From contig JACAXG010000110.1 in NCBI GenBank assembly GCA_018881555.1, positions 355,695 to 419,694 of the forward strand: a DNA stretch of 64,000 bases. Reading direction: 5' to 3'. Below are positions 25,601 to 36,760 of the stretch, one piece after another. Within the stretch, counting starts at the first letter, position 1, and every line of letters begins with the position of its first letter. Origin of the DNA: Amblyornis subalaris. Lineage: Eukaryota; Chordata; Aves; Passeriformes; Ptilonorhynchidae. The translations under genes were made by a program, and so were the position numbers. Below the pieces are notes generated by a model that saw only the letters and a list, made by a program, of their open reading frames with translations, was not told the origin of the DNA and did no database searches.

Positions 25601-28221
25601 TCAGTACCTTTTAACTTTGCAACATGAGAGTGAAATGTCAGTTTCTGGAACATAGCAGTGCAGTATACAAATTCACACAGGAGTACTGAACATGTGAAGT
25701 ACAGAACAATAGAAACCTGAGCCCATTCAGAAGGCCTGTGATATCTCCAGGTAGGAGAGTGGTTCTCATGGCACTTGGACATCTTCGCACCTTTTCTCTG
25801 ACCTACAGAGAAAGAGTAAGGAAAAAACCTTAAAAAATTATAACATTATTAGTCACTGAGGTTCAGTTATAAGTCCCTCCCAAACCTTACTCCTTTGAAA
25901 ATATGCTGTTGTCACCTTTGGGGAGCCATCACAGGAAAGTAACATTCTATTCCCTTTGAAAATATGTCCTAAGTAGGAAAGCGACAAACATTTTTTTCTT
26001 TGGGAGCACTGGCAAGAATTGACTCTCTGTTAAATGTGAAGGCTTCTTTTCCTGTCCTTCTACAAAGTTAACAGAAATTTGCAAACATTACTGGCATATC
26101 TGTATTTCAGAAATTATAGAAATACATCCATATAATCTGGGAGCTACTATTATTAATACTGAACCTTCCTACATAATAGAAGCCCAAAAATTACTACTAG
26201 GTTTAACTTCAGCACACATGACTATAAGATAATTAAGCCTACAAAAGCGATATAAGAATATTTTGAAATAAACCTAAACTAAATAAATTTTAACTGATGA
26301 GTGTGTGTCTGTACCCTTTGCGCCATGTGCAACATTTCCTAGCAATAGGAGGGAATTCCTGTAGACACTCTGCACAGCAGCTATGAAGAGAAATCCCATA
26401 TAAGACTGTTTTCAGGTGATGAAGACTGGGCGGAGTACTTTGTTTAGAAGGCTTTACTGTTAATGTAGCTGCATGCATAGAGCATTGCACTGGAAGACTT
26501 ATGTATACACCAATGAGAAAAAGCCAAGGCTGAATGTTCCTGTCTTTTCTATCTTTGACCCCAGGAAAGGCTAGAAAATAAAGCATTACCTCAGCCAAGA
26601 TTAGAATCACTGAGTTAAGAGGCCAGTCACTCTGCATTCCAGATCAACTTCCAGACAGTGCTCTAACCATTACCAGTATGGCCCCAAGGTAGTGCCACCT
26701 CTGAACTTCAGTCTCTTTCCCTGTGCTCAAAAGAACAAAAGAATTTGAGATCCAGAAAGGAGCAAAGTTGAATACTGTTGTGTGACTTGGTACACAAAGG
26801 ACACACCTACCCATAGGAAATGGGGAGATATCTGATTTTCAAGGTTTACTTATATACTTGGTCAAATGGCTATTTAATCTATGTGGAAAATACGGTCAAC
26901 TCTGAACTATTTAGTGCAAAATGTTTACAATTAGGTATTTTATCTGAATGAGAGTAATACCACTTCCAGACCAGTTTTGAAGGAAAGAATGGCATAGACT
27001 TTGTTTGCAAAAATGTAACTTAGATGCACCACTTTAGGAGAGAGGTGAGAACTCTAAGTGTTGAGCAGGAGTAGATGCCTCCCTGACGAATAGAGTATCT
27101 AAGCTGTGAAGAGGCAGAGTTTGAGATGAAGGCTCGGGTATTCCTTGGCATTTGTCCTTGTATGTAGCTCTCACTCAGTTCTCCAACCACGCATTGTAGA
27201 CCCTAAATGTGAGATTCAAAAAACAGATTTTGTTATGAAAGCCACACCGAGTCCTAGCAGATATAAATCCTTTCAGGTCAAGCTGTATAAGAAAGGCATC
27301 ACTTGTTGATAAAAAAAAGTCAAAAATAGAAGGCAAGAAAGGCAGTAAGAAGAACTCAGTGTGGAAGGCCAGGCAGCATACCACAGTAATTCATGTGAAG
27401 ACAGACATGCTGTTTGACAAGTTAATGTTCAAGATAAAGGGACAAGATACTGAAAGCGTCTGCCTTGGACTTGTTTTAGTCTTTACAACTGTGCAGAGCG
27501 GGTGTAAAACTAAACCCTTGTGTTAAGTACAAAGAAAATCCTACTAGCTACTATGTAGAATTCTTAAAACATATGATATACCCATTTATCAACTACTTAT
27601 GTGATTTCAAAGATGTCAGGTTCAAAAAAAGAAACCTGAACAAGTTGAAAATTATGTGAAAAAGAGTGCATAAGGGACAGTAGGAAATATTATAGATTAC
27701 AGACATACAAACACACAGAAAGTTTGTCTGTATCATGGACAATAGTGGAGCTCTGCTTGAACCAAAAGCAGTACATTTATCCATAGCACTCTTGACAGCA
27801 AACGTGATTAGAGCTATACTCAAGAAACTTCACAACTAATGTCCAGAATATGCTGATGGAAGCAGCAGCCAACTCCCTGCCAGAGGAAGTATAAAATTTA
27901 TGGGAGGCTGCTGAGGTTGGTAAAAAAACAACAGGGTTTCTTCCCTCAGAAAAATAAAGCATAAAGAATTCTTGCTTGGCAAGCATTTTTTATGCCAAGT
28001 TCTCCCAGTCCTGCTGCTCTGCAACTATTGCATTGTCTGCATAGTTTTCTTTCTCCATTTAGGTATTAGCTGGACCAATCGTCAGATGTAGCCAAGCCTA
28101 AGAAACAGCAGGGCATCTTGTGAGTGACTGCAGATTACAAAGTGGAAAGAGAGCTTTTTATCAAAAACACAGAAATCTAAATCCCTCTGCGTGACTGGTG
28201 TGTATGCCCTACTTTTAACAG
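22601..28221. other. Unassigned non-coding DNA
   Basis: No gene was recognised. The stretch 23000-23400 is less AT-rich than its surroundings and has several overlapping minus-strand open frames of 60-70 codons without recognisable motifs. A degenerate GTAC/TGTA-rich low-complexity tract lies at 25436-25520. A weak tRNA-like or MIR-like box (ggttagagcactg, minus strand) is near 26650. Confidence 0.5.
25436..25520. repeat. Degenerate GTAC/TGTA low-complexity tract
   Basis: The tract contains repeated tacgtac, tatgtatctgtctgtgtac and tgtgtac words and looks like a decayed tetranucleotide microsatellite. Confidence 0.45.
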
Positions 28222-28314
28222 GAAGAAATGGACCTCCTTGTACAACTCAATGTACAATATTTACGTGACTGGAAATTTTTTGGCAGATTTTGTAACTACC
28301 TGGCACAAGTAAAG
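28222..28314 (+). CDS. Possible 93-nt exon, gene not recognised
   Basis: A pyrimidine-rich acceptor (gccctacttttaacag) ends at 28221 and a strong donor (AAG then GTAAGC) starts at 28315. The 93 bases between are exactly 31 codons with no stop in the frame beginning GAA GAA ATG. The peptide starts EEMDLLVQLNVQYLRDW and ends FCNYLAQVK. A TAA lies in this frame three bases before the acceptor CAG ends (28216-28218), as expected at an intron edge. Against it, the frame stays open past the donor to 28375, a second frame is open until its last codon, and codon use is not clearly biased. An ATG at 28228 gives a 49-codon frame on its own. I do not recognise the peptide. Confidence 0.25.
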
Positions 28315-29104
28315 GTAAGCAGAGGAGGCTCATCACCACAGGAAGGTGCAGGTTGCCCAAAGGAAGACATCCGTTAATACAAGCTAGGAGTTAATTCCTA
28401 CAAACTGACCATACAAGTCACCATACTTGACACCTTAGCTGTTTAGAAAAACCCTTACCATTCTGCTGCTTGTAGGAAAAGAGGAGGGAATACACTCTAG
28501 ACATAAGTGAAAAAAAAGGACATATGCATGTTCAGCTTCTTTTTTTTACTGGGTAGATTAAAATTGTTCAGAGTCTAAGAAGCAGGCCAAATTAATCACA
28601 TTTCTCAAGTAAACCATTACAGAAAAGTGTTCACTTGTGATCTCCAAGGTACTTTTCTATTATGCCCAACCATAGGGCATACTTTGGGGTCATTAAAATA
28701 TAATGCATTGCCAAACCAGGTTATTAACGTCATTCCAGCTAGGAGTGGACAAATAGAGAAGAACAGAAATTTGCTACTGAGGAGGAAGCACAGACAAAGA
28801 CTGTGGGGCCCAAATAAATCCCAGCTTGTGAGGAGTACGTTTCCTCGTTTCAGTTGTTGACTGGTCATCTTTCTCTGGCTCCCCTTCGTGGTCCATGAGG
28901 TGATGCTTAGGAAAATATCAACACCTGATTATGACAGAAAGATACACCAGTGAGTTCAAAAGTAGAAAGGTGTGAAACCGGGGAGTTCTATCTAAACCAA
29001 TACTGATTTTACTAAATGAGGCTGGAAGTGTTTGAAGAAGGGAGTTTTCATAAACACTGTCATATGTTTCCACTCTCTGGAATTTCAGAAATGTCATGAA
29101 GTAT
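28315..29104. other. Unassigned non-coding DNA
   Basis: No gene or repeat was recognised. Open frames on both strands at 28617-28868 overlap each other and show no motif. Confidence 0.5.
29098..29104 (+). repeat. Left target-site duplication of LTR copy 2
   Basis: GAAGTAT, repeated at 29677-29683 just outside the LTR 3' end. Confidence 0.65.
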
Positions 29105-29677
29105 TTTGCTGGCTTTTGCAGAGGTAGAGCTAATTTTCTTCACAGTGGCTGGCATGCAGATGTGTTTGGGATTTGTGCAGAACACAGAGTTGATAATGTG
29201 GTGATGTTTTTGTTATTGCTGAGCAGGGCTTACACAGAGCCAAGGCCTTTTCTGTTTCTTGTACTGCCACGCTTGTGAGGGGACTGGGGGTCCATGGGAG
29301 GTTGGGAGGAGGCATGACTAGGACAGGTGACCCAAACTGACCAAAGGGATATTCCAGACCATGTGACATCACGCTCAGGATATAAAGTTGAGGGAAGAAG
29401 GAGGAAGGGGGGGCATTTGGAGGGATGGTGTTTGTCTTTCCAAATCACCCTTTCACATGATGGGGGCAGGCTGAACACCTGCCTGCCCATGGGAAGCAGT
29501 GAATTAATTCCTTGTTTTTGCTTTGCTTGTGTGTGGGGCTTTTGCTTTCCGTGTTTGTATCCCAACCTGTGAGTTTTCCAGCTTTTATCCTTCTGATTCT
29601 CTCCCTGATCCTGCTGGTGGGGGAGTGAGTGAGCAGCTGCGTGGGGCTTGGGGGCTGGCTGAGGTTAAACCATAAAG
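29105..29677 (+). mobile_element. Solo LTR, family A copy 2, with flanking direct repeat
   Basis: It starts TTTGCTGGCTTTTGCAGAGG (ancestral TG changed to TT) and ends in gaggttaaaccataaa, the inverse of the TTTAAACC start of the minus-oriented copy 3. GAAGTAT occurs immediately before (29098-29104) and at the right edge (29677-29683). This fits a 6-7 base target-site duplication and fixes both borders to within a base or so. A TATAAA is intact at 29381-29386. The polyadenylation hexamer of copy 1 is gone (gctttccgtgtttgtatccc). With no internal genes it is a solo LTR formed by LTR-LTR recombination. A 6-bp duplication would suit an ERVK-type integrase, but class assignment is inference. Confidence 0.88.
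29381..29386 (+). promoter_or_regulatory. TATA box of LTR copy 2
   Basis: TATAAA in ctcaggatataaagttgagg. The same position in copy 3 (minus strand) also reads TATAAA, while copy 1 has lost it. Confidence 0.6.
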
Positions 29678-29683
29678 AAGTAT
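29677..29683 (+). repeat. Right target-site duplication of LTR copy 2
   Basis: GAAGTAT, matching 29098-29104. The first G may belong to the LTR end, in which case the duplication is 6 bases. Confidence 0.65.
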
Positions 29684-32600
29684 GATAGACTCCAATGGAT
29701 ACATTTAAATTAAAGGATTCAATAACTGAATATTTCCATTTTCCCTGTTCAAAGTGGTTTAGATTTGAAGGCTTCTAAATAGAATAAAGCTGATTAAGAG
29801 GAAAACCAGAGTATCTCACCTTCCTCCAGCACTTTGAGTGTTAACAAGATGCATTTGTAGGGGAAGCTAAACCAATGGAGAGCAATTCAAGTGAAAAAAT
29901 CCTTACACTAAGACTTTAATACCGGTAACATATTGTCTATAGAGTTATGAATCAGGAAAGAGTTTCAGTGACAATTAAACATGCCACATATTTTGAAATG
30001 AGAGATAGTAACACTTAGCCATAAGATTAAGAGCTTTCGATCAGTGCTTTTTCAAACAGTTTCGCAAAAAAATAAGCAAAATATGGTTGTAAGGCTGAGC
30101 CATCATGTTCCAAGTCAGCTAAAAGGAAATGTGCATGGACAAGCCCTAACTTCACAGAGTCTAAAAGGAAGTGCTGACCCAAGTTTAACTATAGTGATGT
30201 GAATAATACTACGCTAATGTAGCATTACCATATGTATTATAATTCCGCAGCCATAGATTTTCTTGAAGAAAACAGCTGCAGTGCTGAAGTTTTAATCTTC
30301 TCAAAATTACAAGGTAGAAAAATTACTCAGGCCTCAGAATCTGAGAGTCACAAAAGGAACAGTTATGAAGACTGTCATTATGGCAACTATTTGCTCTTTC
30401 TTTGTGCTAAAAAGATTTTTAATCCTCCAATTTGGTTTTGATGTCTGCTTGTAATAGGCCATTGGTATATGTTTTTAAATGTCCATCTATTCTTTTCAAA
30501 ACAAAAGCAAATTTTTTAAGGTCTGCGATAAAGAGAGAGGGGTTAGGGGAAATCCTGTTGTCAGCTCTATTAATGACAGACTTTTTGCTCAAATGGAGGA
30601 AAAAATACCTGGCATGAGCTCTCAAAGTAAAAAGGAAAAAAATAAACTTCTCATTAATCTTCAAATATACAAAGGAATGGGTGCAGTCAGTAATGCATAC
30701 CAGGGTCATCTGACTGTCAGGTGAGGAATCAGTTTGAAACATAGTATGGTTTCGTTCTGACTTGGACACCCAGGTTTCTTCTGAAGAAACCAATGTCCAG
30801 AGGAACTCATGTCTCTCATTTCATTGTAATCCAGATATGAGAAGGTACATGCCTGGGTCAAGAAGCATGGGCATGCTTTCAAATCCACCAGGTTAGATGT
30901 AGTCATAGCAAGGAGACTCCAACTGGGCCTTATGTTTCAACTATCAAGGATATCAACCTCTTGATTATGTGTGTATTCCTCCTACATATGCAGTGCTAGA
31001 GTTTCTCTGGTGATTTGGGACATCACATGGCAGATCCTTCTGGAAAACATGATAAGGAAGGCTCACAGAACAGGAGAAAGCTTCCGGTACTGTGAAGTCA
31101 GTATTCTGGTTATCTCATGGAGTTCTGTAAAGAAAACGTACAGAAAGTGTATTTTCTTTACCTTCCGTTTTTGAGCTACCAGGATTCATTTGATTCATTT
31201 TTCCAAATTTCACCAGTACTTCTTTCCTAACAAGGTAATTTTTCCCTAGGAAATAGGGTATTTTAAGAAACAATAAAAAAAAATTGCAAGACTCCCACTA
31301 TAAGCCTCAAAGCACACTGAGAGATTTTTTTGGCTCACAGAAGACAGTAAAAACTACGTGAACTCTAGTCTTGCTTGTGCTAGAACTGAATTAATGGGTT
31401 TTAACTACCACATGGTAGAGCAGAAGATCATAGTGTGTATAGAAATCAAGTACATGCATGAGTTAAATGAGAAAAAAACCAAAATTTAACATTGTTAACA
31501 AGGCTTATTGATAAAAATGGACACCTCTGCAATAACTTCTTTAAGTTAAACCTGAGTTCTTCTACTATTTTTAAGCAAACTCCACAACCGGGAAACATAA
31601 CTTCAACAAAAACATTTAAAACTGGAGATAGTAATATAATATCTTTTCTCTATTTAGCATTGATGCCTTATTTTTATTGTGAATAGTTATATAAATTTGT
31701 ATGTTTCAAATACTATGGAGCAAAGCCTCATAACTCGTGTGTCCACACAAGACAAGACAGTATTTACTGTTATCTCCATTTTGTAGGTAGGTTATTTGAA
31801 GTGGGGATAACACTTCTCAGACAGCTGGGATTACTAGAAATCGGTTTCTCATGGTTCCCAGTGCCCATGATGACTCCAGTGCCCATACTGACTGCAAGAT
31901 AAAGCAGTATGAATAGAATACCAAAGAGTCAATCTCACTTGAGGTAAGTTGCAGTACAAAACCTCTAGTGTCAGGAACTTTGATTTCTGGAAACATATCT
32001 CGGCATTCTTGGTGTATCACTAACTGTTCAGGGTTTATTTTGCCCTATGTCATCTGCACTTTGAAGCCCCTGTGATGATTGTCTTTTTAGCATTCTACAG
32101 AGGCAAAATGCAGAAGTGGCTTTGTTCAGTCTTCTCTAACCTTCTGGTCATACAGGGCTGTGCTGAGAGAGGGATCCAGCACAGGTTATCTGACAGAAGA
32201 TGCAGAGATTACGAAAACACCTCAGGTGTTGACTCACCTACAAACTTCTCTAGATAGCCACAGTTCAATAACTAGCTAGTTTGTTGTCAGCAATGAAACT
32301 ATGTGCTAGCAAGTGGTATGACAATGAATTTGTGGGATGGCTAGTGTTGTAATTTTACCCACAAGTGGTGGGCGTTACTGCAGGCCCATGTACCTATTCA
32401 AACCACCACATTTCCTAGCTCTGCTTATGTTTCTCCTTCTCTGCTTTTGTCTTCTCTCCTTCAACCCTAGTCTTCACTGGAGTAGTTGTATAGCCAGATG
32501 GGTGTAAAAGCCTGCTATTCCTCAGTCATATCTCTCCCTGTCAGACACCTGGTATTCTTCGTGATTTATGTCAGTAAAAAGAAATTCTACCAAGGTTAGT

Positions 32601-35600
32601 AGAGTTAAATTAATGAAGAAATCTTGGAGTAAGAGAAAAGAATAAACCTCTGCAAAGCTTTTTGTGAACATTCATCACTACAGCTTGTTTACTGCTGTTC
32701 CACTTATGCAAGCACTCATAAACTCAGTTCAAATGACAAGCTAGCCAGGTTTATAACTGATCTGTACTTGAGGAAAAACCAAGGCACGCAAGTTAATGCA
32801 TCTATCTATTATTTGAGATTAATTAGTGTTTATCAGTAGTATTATTTGAGATTAATTAGATAACGGATGTATCAGGTTTTCAAATTACCATAACCCATTT
32901 AAAATATCTCAACCAATAGAAAACCAACCAAAAACGTCGTCACATAATCCATGAATTAAAATCAACTCTAATGATTACAAACCACTGTCAATGATAATGT
33001 TATTTCAAATCCTGTCAAACCAATTGATTTCATTTTTAGTAGAATATTTTGAAAGTATATTCTGATCTTTATATTTCAGTGCAAGCAACACATCCTAGGG
33101 GTTACAGATGACAGCACTAAAGACTACTACAGCTAAAGCTCATTGTTACTGGAACACTATATGCACAGCATTGTGCTATTTATTCACCGCCTCTTGTTTA
33201 TTATATCTGCTCCATGAAATATAGGTAATAATGACATTTTCTTTATGCAGAATATTTGCATTTAACCTGATCAATTTTTACCATATTTATTTCATTCTTT
33301 AACTCATCCAATGTTGTTTCACATGAAATCCAGTGATTTCCTTAAAGTTTGTTGTCAGTAACTCATTGCTCAAATTCTAATATTCAGTAGGATTGAGATG
33401 GAACCCTGAAGATCTCATAGGAGTAGGAGACACTCTCCTAGTGACCCATGAATCCTGGCTGTTTTCCAAAACAGCTAGTGAGTTCTGCCTGGAAAGTGAA
33501 CCTAAGGGAGGCATAGGACATTGGACCAAATCAGACCTTTCAAGAGAGGCTTCTGGAGTTCTCAAAACTTTCCAAAAGTTTCTCTGCAGCCAGTGACTAC
33601 TGCACAGATGAAATTCCAAATGGTGTGTGCCCCTAGCACTTGCATCAGCGGTGATTGCCAGGGTGGTGTTTTAATAGGACAAAGTAATGTATTAAAACTA
33701 AAAGGTTTGTAATGAGAAAAAGAAGTCAGATATTGAAAAAATCCATCAGCAGAACTGCTGAGTTTACAGTGACTAATATACTATATTCTGGCAATGAGTA
33801 TGTAATGTCATGATACACAGCCTCTGAAATGGTATGTGCTCTGTTATGAAACTTAACTTGGTATAATCCCTTATGGTCTTCTGAACTTTACCACAAATTG
33901 AAAAAGTCACCTTTAAACATTTTCTTAAAGGATCTTTTCAATTTCTTTCACTTAAAATCTCTTTCTAATTTTACTCTTCCTCTTCCTGGAGGGAGAATGT
34001 TCCCCGCTGTTCAGAGTATAGGTAGAAGCAGTGTCTAGGTGGAGTGACTGACTTGGAAGGTGAAGCAAAAAGATACAATCAGATAGCATTAGTCCCAAAG
34101 AAGGAGCTGGTCACATTACAGAAGGAGGTTGTTCTTGGTCATTTGTGGCTGATTGTAACAGTGGGAATTTCTCATAGTTCAGTTTTAGGTAAGATTAATA
34201 TTGTTATGAAAATTATTTTTGGTAAGAGTTATACCTTCCCTTAGGACTGGGGAGAAATGACTAATTTTCATAAAGCACAAGGAGTCTGCACTTGCACAGG
34301 TACAATCTGTTTCTCTTTTAGGTTTTGATTAATGGATTTGTCATGCTTTTTCATGCAGGAGTGTGCTGCTGTTGGAACAAAACTCTAGCTCTTTGGTGGA
34401 AGCAGCATTTGCCTTTCAGGCATGTGCTAAAGAATGTGAAGGATCATGTCTCTTAAAACCTTACTGCAAGGTCAGGGCTGCCAAAGTTCCTCATTTCAAG
34501 TCGGGCTGCAGGCCATAGCTATATATAAGGTTATTGCTAACAATTAGTATAAAACTGGAAAAATCTATATTGTTCAATAAGCTCCATATCCTGTGACTGG
34601 GAGCAATGATGGAAGAGATACTTACTTCTGGACAAACAATACATGTGCTCCTGTGCCTCACAGGCAACAAAACTTCCCAGTGTTTCATAGCAACTTTCCA
34701 GGGCTTCATAGCAGTCTAAAGGCCTGAAGTGAAACATCAAAAACCAGAATCATAGCCATGTGTCACAGAAGAGATTAGAGAACTTGCTTTTATCGTAAGT
34801 CTCCACAACAGCAAATAACTCATTAGGATCACCTCTGCCAGAAAGAAAAGCAGAAAGCACCAGAGAGAAAAAGGGAAAGCAGTTCTAAAGTTGCCAACAT
34901 GCCTTCAGGCAAAAAGAATTTCTTATTCCATATTTGCTGCCAAGTGCAATGCAGGTGCATGAGGAAAACATACTAGTCCCACCAATAAATCAGTTTTGCA
35001 GCAAATAAACCTTTTCCCACCATGTTCTTGACTCTGTACATTAGCTGAAGAAAGCCTCCACTCCTACAGTGTGACGTGCTACAGATGAACATAATGTTTG
35101 CAGAAGTCCATGACTGAACCGAGACAGCAAAATTCCAGGCTTCATTTCTCAAGTCTAGGTTTTCAAATTTCATAGATAAAGCCTGGTTCTCTTCTTAAAC
35201 CAGCTTTCTTTTAATGGAATATTAGTGAAGTTACATGTTCCAGTGCAGTTACTCATAGTGAACTCTGCCTAGTGAGAGTGGGAGGGCACTCACAGCTGCA
35301 AACTGTGTTCACATACAAGGAAACACCACACAGAGGCCAAAATGATTCCCAGTAAAGCAAGACCTTCTTTGACTTAGAAGACTTACAGAGACCAAGGAAG
35401 AGAAGAATAACAGACAGAAAGGTTTCCTGTCTGCTAGAAAGATCACAGGAAACCCTGAGCCATTAGTGAGTTAATTTTCAGATAAGGTGTAAGTTTATTT
35501 GTTTAAAACGCAAAGAAACTTGAACTCTAGAAACCATATTGGATCTGGTTCTTCTATTATTCCACTACATGCTCAGTTGGCCTTGCTGTTTTGTTCTTAT

Positions 35601-35730
35601 ATTTAATCTGCTCTGAAACTGAAAATAAAGAACCTCTCCATTTCTCCTGCACTTCGTAAATTGACTGCCACTAAACTGTACACTAAGTTGCATCCAGCAA
35701 CTAGCATGGTCATTTCAAGGGCTAGTCTGC
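29684..35730. other. Unassigned non-coding DNA
   Basis: No gene was recognised. Notable contents are an imperfect tandem at 31858-31893 (cagtgcccat...tgact twice) and a 20-bp perfect direct repeat at 32807-32859. The 124-codon minus frame at 30419-30793 shows no family motif and overlaps plus-strand frames. Confidence 0.5.
32807..32859. repeat. Direct repeat, 20 bp, offset 33 bp
   Basis: TATTATTTGAGATTAATTAG occurs at 32807-32826 and again, identically, at 32840-32859. This suggests a recent 33-bp tandem duplication. Confidence 0.85.
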
Positions 35731-36047
35731 TGTTGTAGTTTAAACCCAGCAGGCAACCAAGGCTCCCACAGCCACCCACTGACTCACCTCCCAGTAGGAT
35801 GACAAGAGAATCTGAAGAGTAAAAGTGAGAAAACTTATGGATTGAGATAAAGACAGTTTAACAGGTAAAGCAAAAGCTGCACACAGAGGCAAAGCGAAAC
35901 AAGGAATTCATTCTCCACTTCCCATGGGCAGAGATGGTGCGTGTACATCCATCCCTAGGAAAGCAAGGCTCCATCACATGTAATGGTGTCTTGGGAAGAC
36001 AAATGCCATCACTCAGAATGTCCCCGCTTCCTCCTTCTCCCTCCTGG

Positions 36048-36053
36048 TTTATA
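36048..36053 (-). promoter_or_regulatory. TATA box of LTR copy 3
   Basis: The plus strand reads tttata, giving TATAAA on the minus strand at the family's conserved position. Confidence 0.5.
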
Positions 36054-36215
36054 TGTTGAACACAGTGCCATATAGGATGGGATACCCCTGTGGTCAGTGG
36101 GGGTCAGCTGCCCGAGCTATGTCCCCCCCCCAGCTCCTTGTGCCCTCCCCTGCCTCCCGGCTGGGGTGGGATGAGGAGCAGAAAAGGCCTTGGTGATGTG
36201 TAAGCCCTGCTTAAA

Positions 36216-36259
36216 AATTAGACACCAATTAGACACCAATTAGACAGCAATTAGACACC
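36216..36259. repeat. 11-bp tandem repeat, four copies, in LTR copy 3
   Basis: The unit AATTAGACACC occurs at 36216, 36227, 36238 (one mismatch, AATTAGACAGC) and 36249. It is not visible in LTR copies 1 or 2. Confidence 0.95.
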
Positions 36260-36409
36260 ATCAACCCGCAGTCCCTGTATCAGCATTTCACACTGCATTC
36301 ACATTGCCTTCTGGCATTAGCATTTAATCAGTTTATGTAATGTGATGCTTCTGAAAGATAGTGACTCGACATGATGACTCAGGAGCTGTTTTTATTTAGG
36401 GAGCTGTTC

Positions 36410-36760
36410 TGTAAAAAAGTCTAATCTGTATCCCCAGGTGCCACATCCAGATGCCTCTTGAACACTTCCAAAGACGGTGACTCCACCACCTCCCTGGGAA
36501 CATATTTCAATGCTTAACTACTCTTTCAGTGATTTTTTTTTCTAATATCTAACATGAACCTCACCTGGTACAAGTTAAAGCCATTTCCTCTCATCCTTTG
36601 GCTTGAGACATGACAGAAGAGGACAACCCCCTCACACTACCACCTCCTTCCAGGTAGTTGTACAGAGCAACGAGGTTCCCCCTGAGCCTCCTCTTCTCCA
36701 GACTAAACAACCCCAGCTCTCTCAGCTGCTCCTCATAAGATTTGCTTTCACATCTGCCAG
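36410..36760 (-). mobile_element. CR1 LINE 3' UTR fragment
   Basis: Read on the minus strand it carries a CR1 3' UTR. Plus-strand markers are cctcttgaacacttccaaag, gtgactccaccacctccctg, gccatttcctctcatcc, ccaggtagttgtacagagc, cctcctcttctccagac and tcagctgctcctcataaga. The terminal octamer repeat of CR1 is not evident at the left edge. Similarity ends where the 3' UTR would meet ORF2. It is a different subfamily from the copy at 4831 and lies about 100 bases from LTR copy 3. Confidence 0.88.

Larger units (their letters stand above)
35731..36300 (-). mobile_element. Solo LTR, family A copy 3, minus orientation
   Basis: It starts TGTTGTAGTTTAAACCCAGC on the plus strand, the inverse of the 3' terminus of copy 2. 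It runs through the inverse of the shared blocks: gagataaagacagttta, aacaaggaattcattc, ccatcacatgtaatgg, gggaagacaaatgccatcac and gcagaaaaggcc. The minus-strand TATAAA is at 36053-36048, and the polyadenylation position reads GTTAAA instead of ATTAAA. Past 36210 the family's expected promoter-distal (U3) start is replaced by an 11-bp tandem repeat and then fades, so the right border is approximate. No target-site duplication was found. Confidence 0.85.

Noticed and set aside
26600..26760. Possible ancient tRNA-derived SINE (MIR-like), minus strand, with ggttagagcactgtctgg
   Set aside because: Only about 15 bases resemble a MIR/tRNA box A region; the downstream core is not recognisable, so it cannot be distinguished from chance.
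34140..34190. Donor-like GTAAGA after an open frame (34044-34244)
   Set aside because: The upstream AG lacks a pyrimidine tract and the peptide shows no recognisable pattern.
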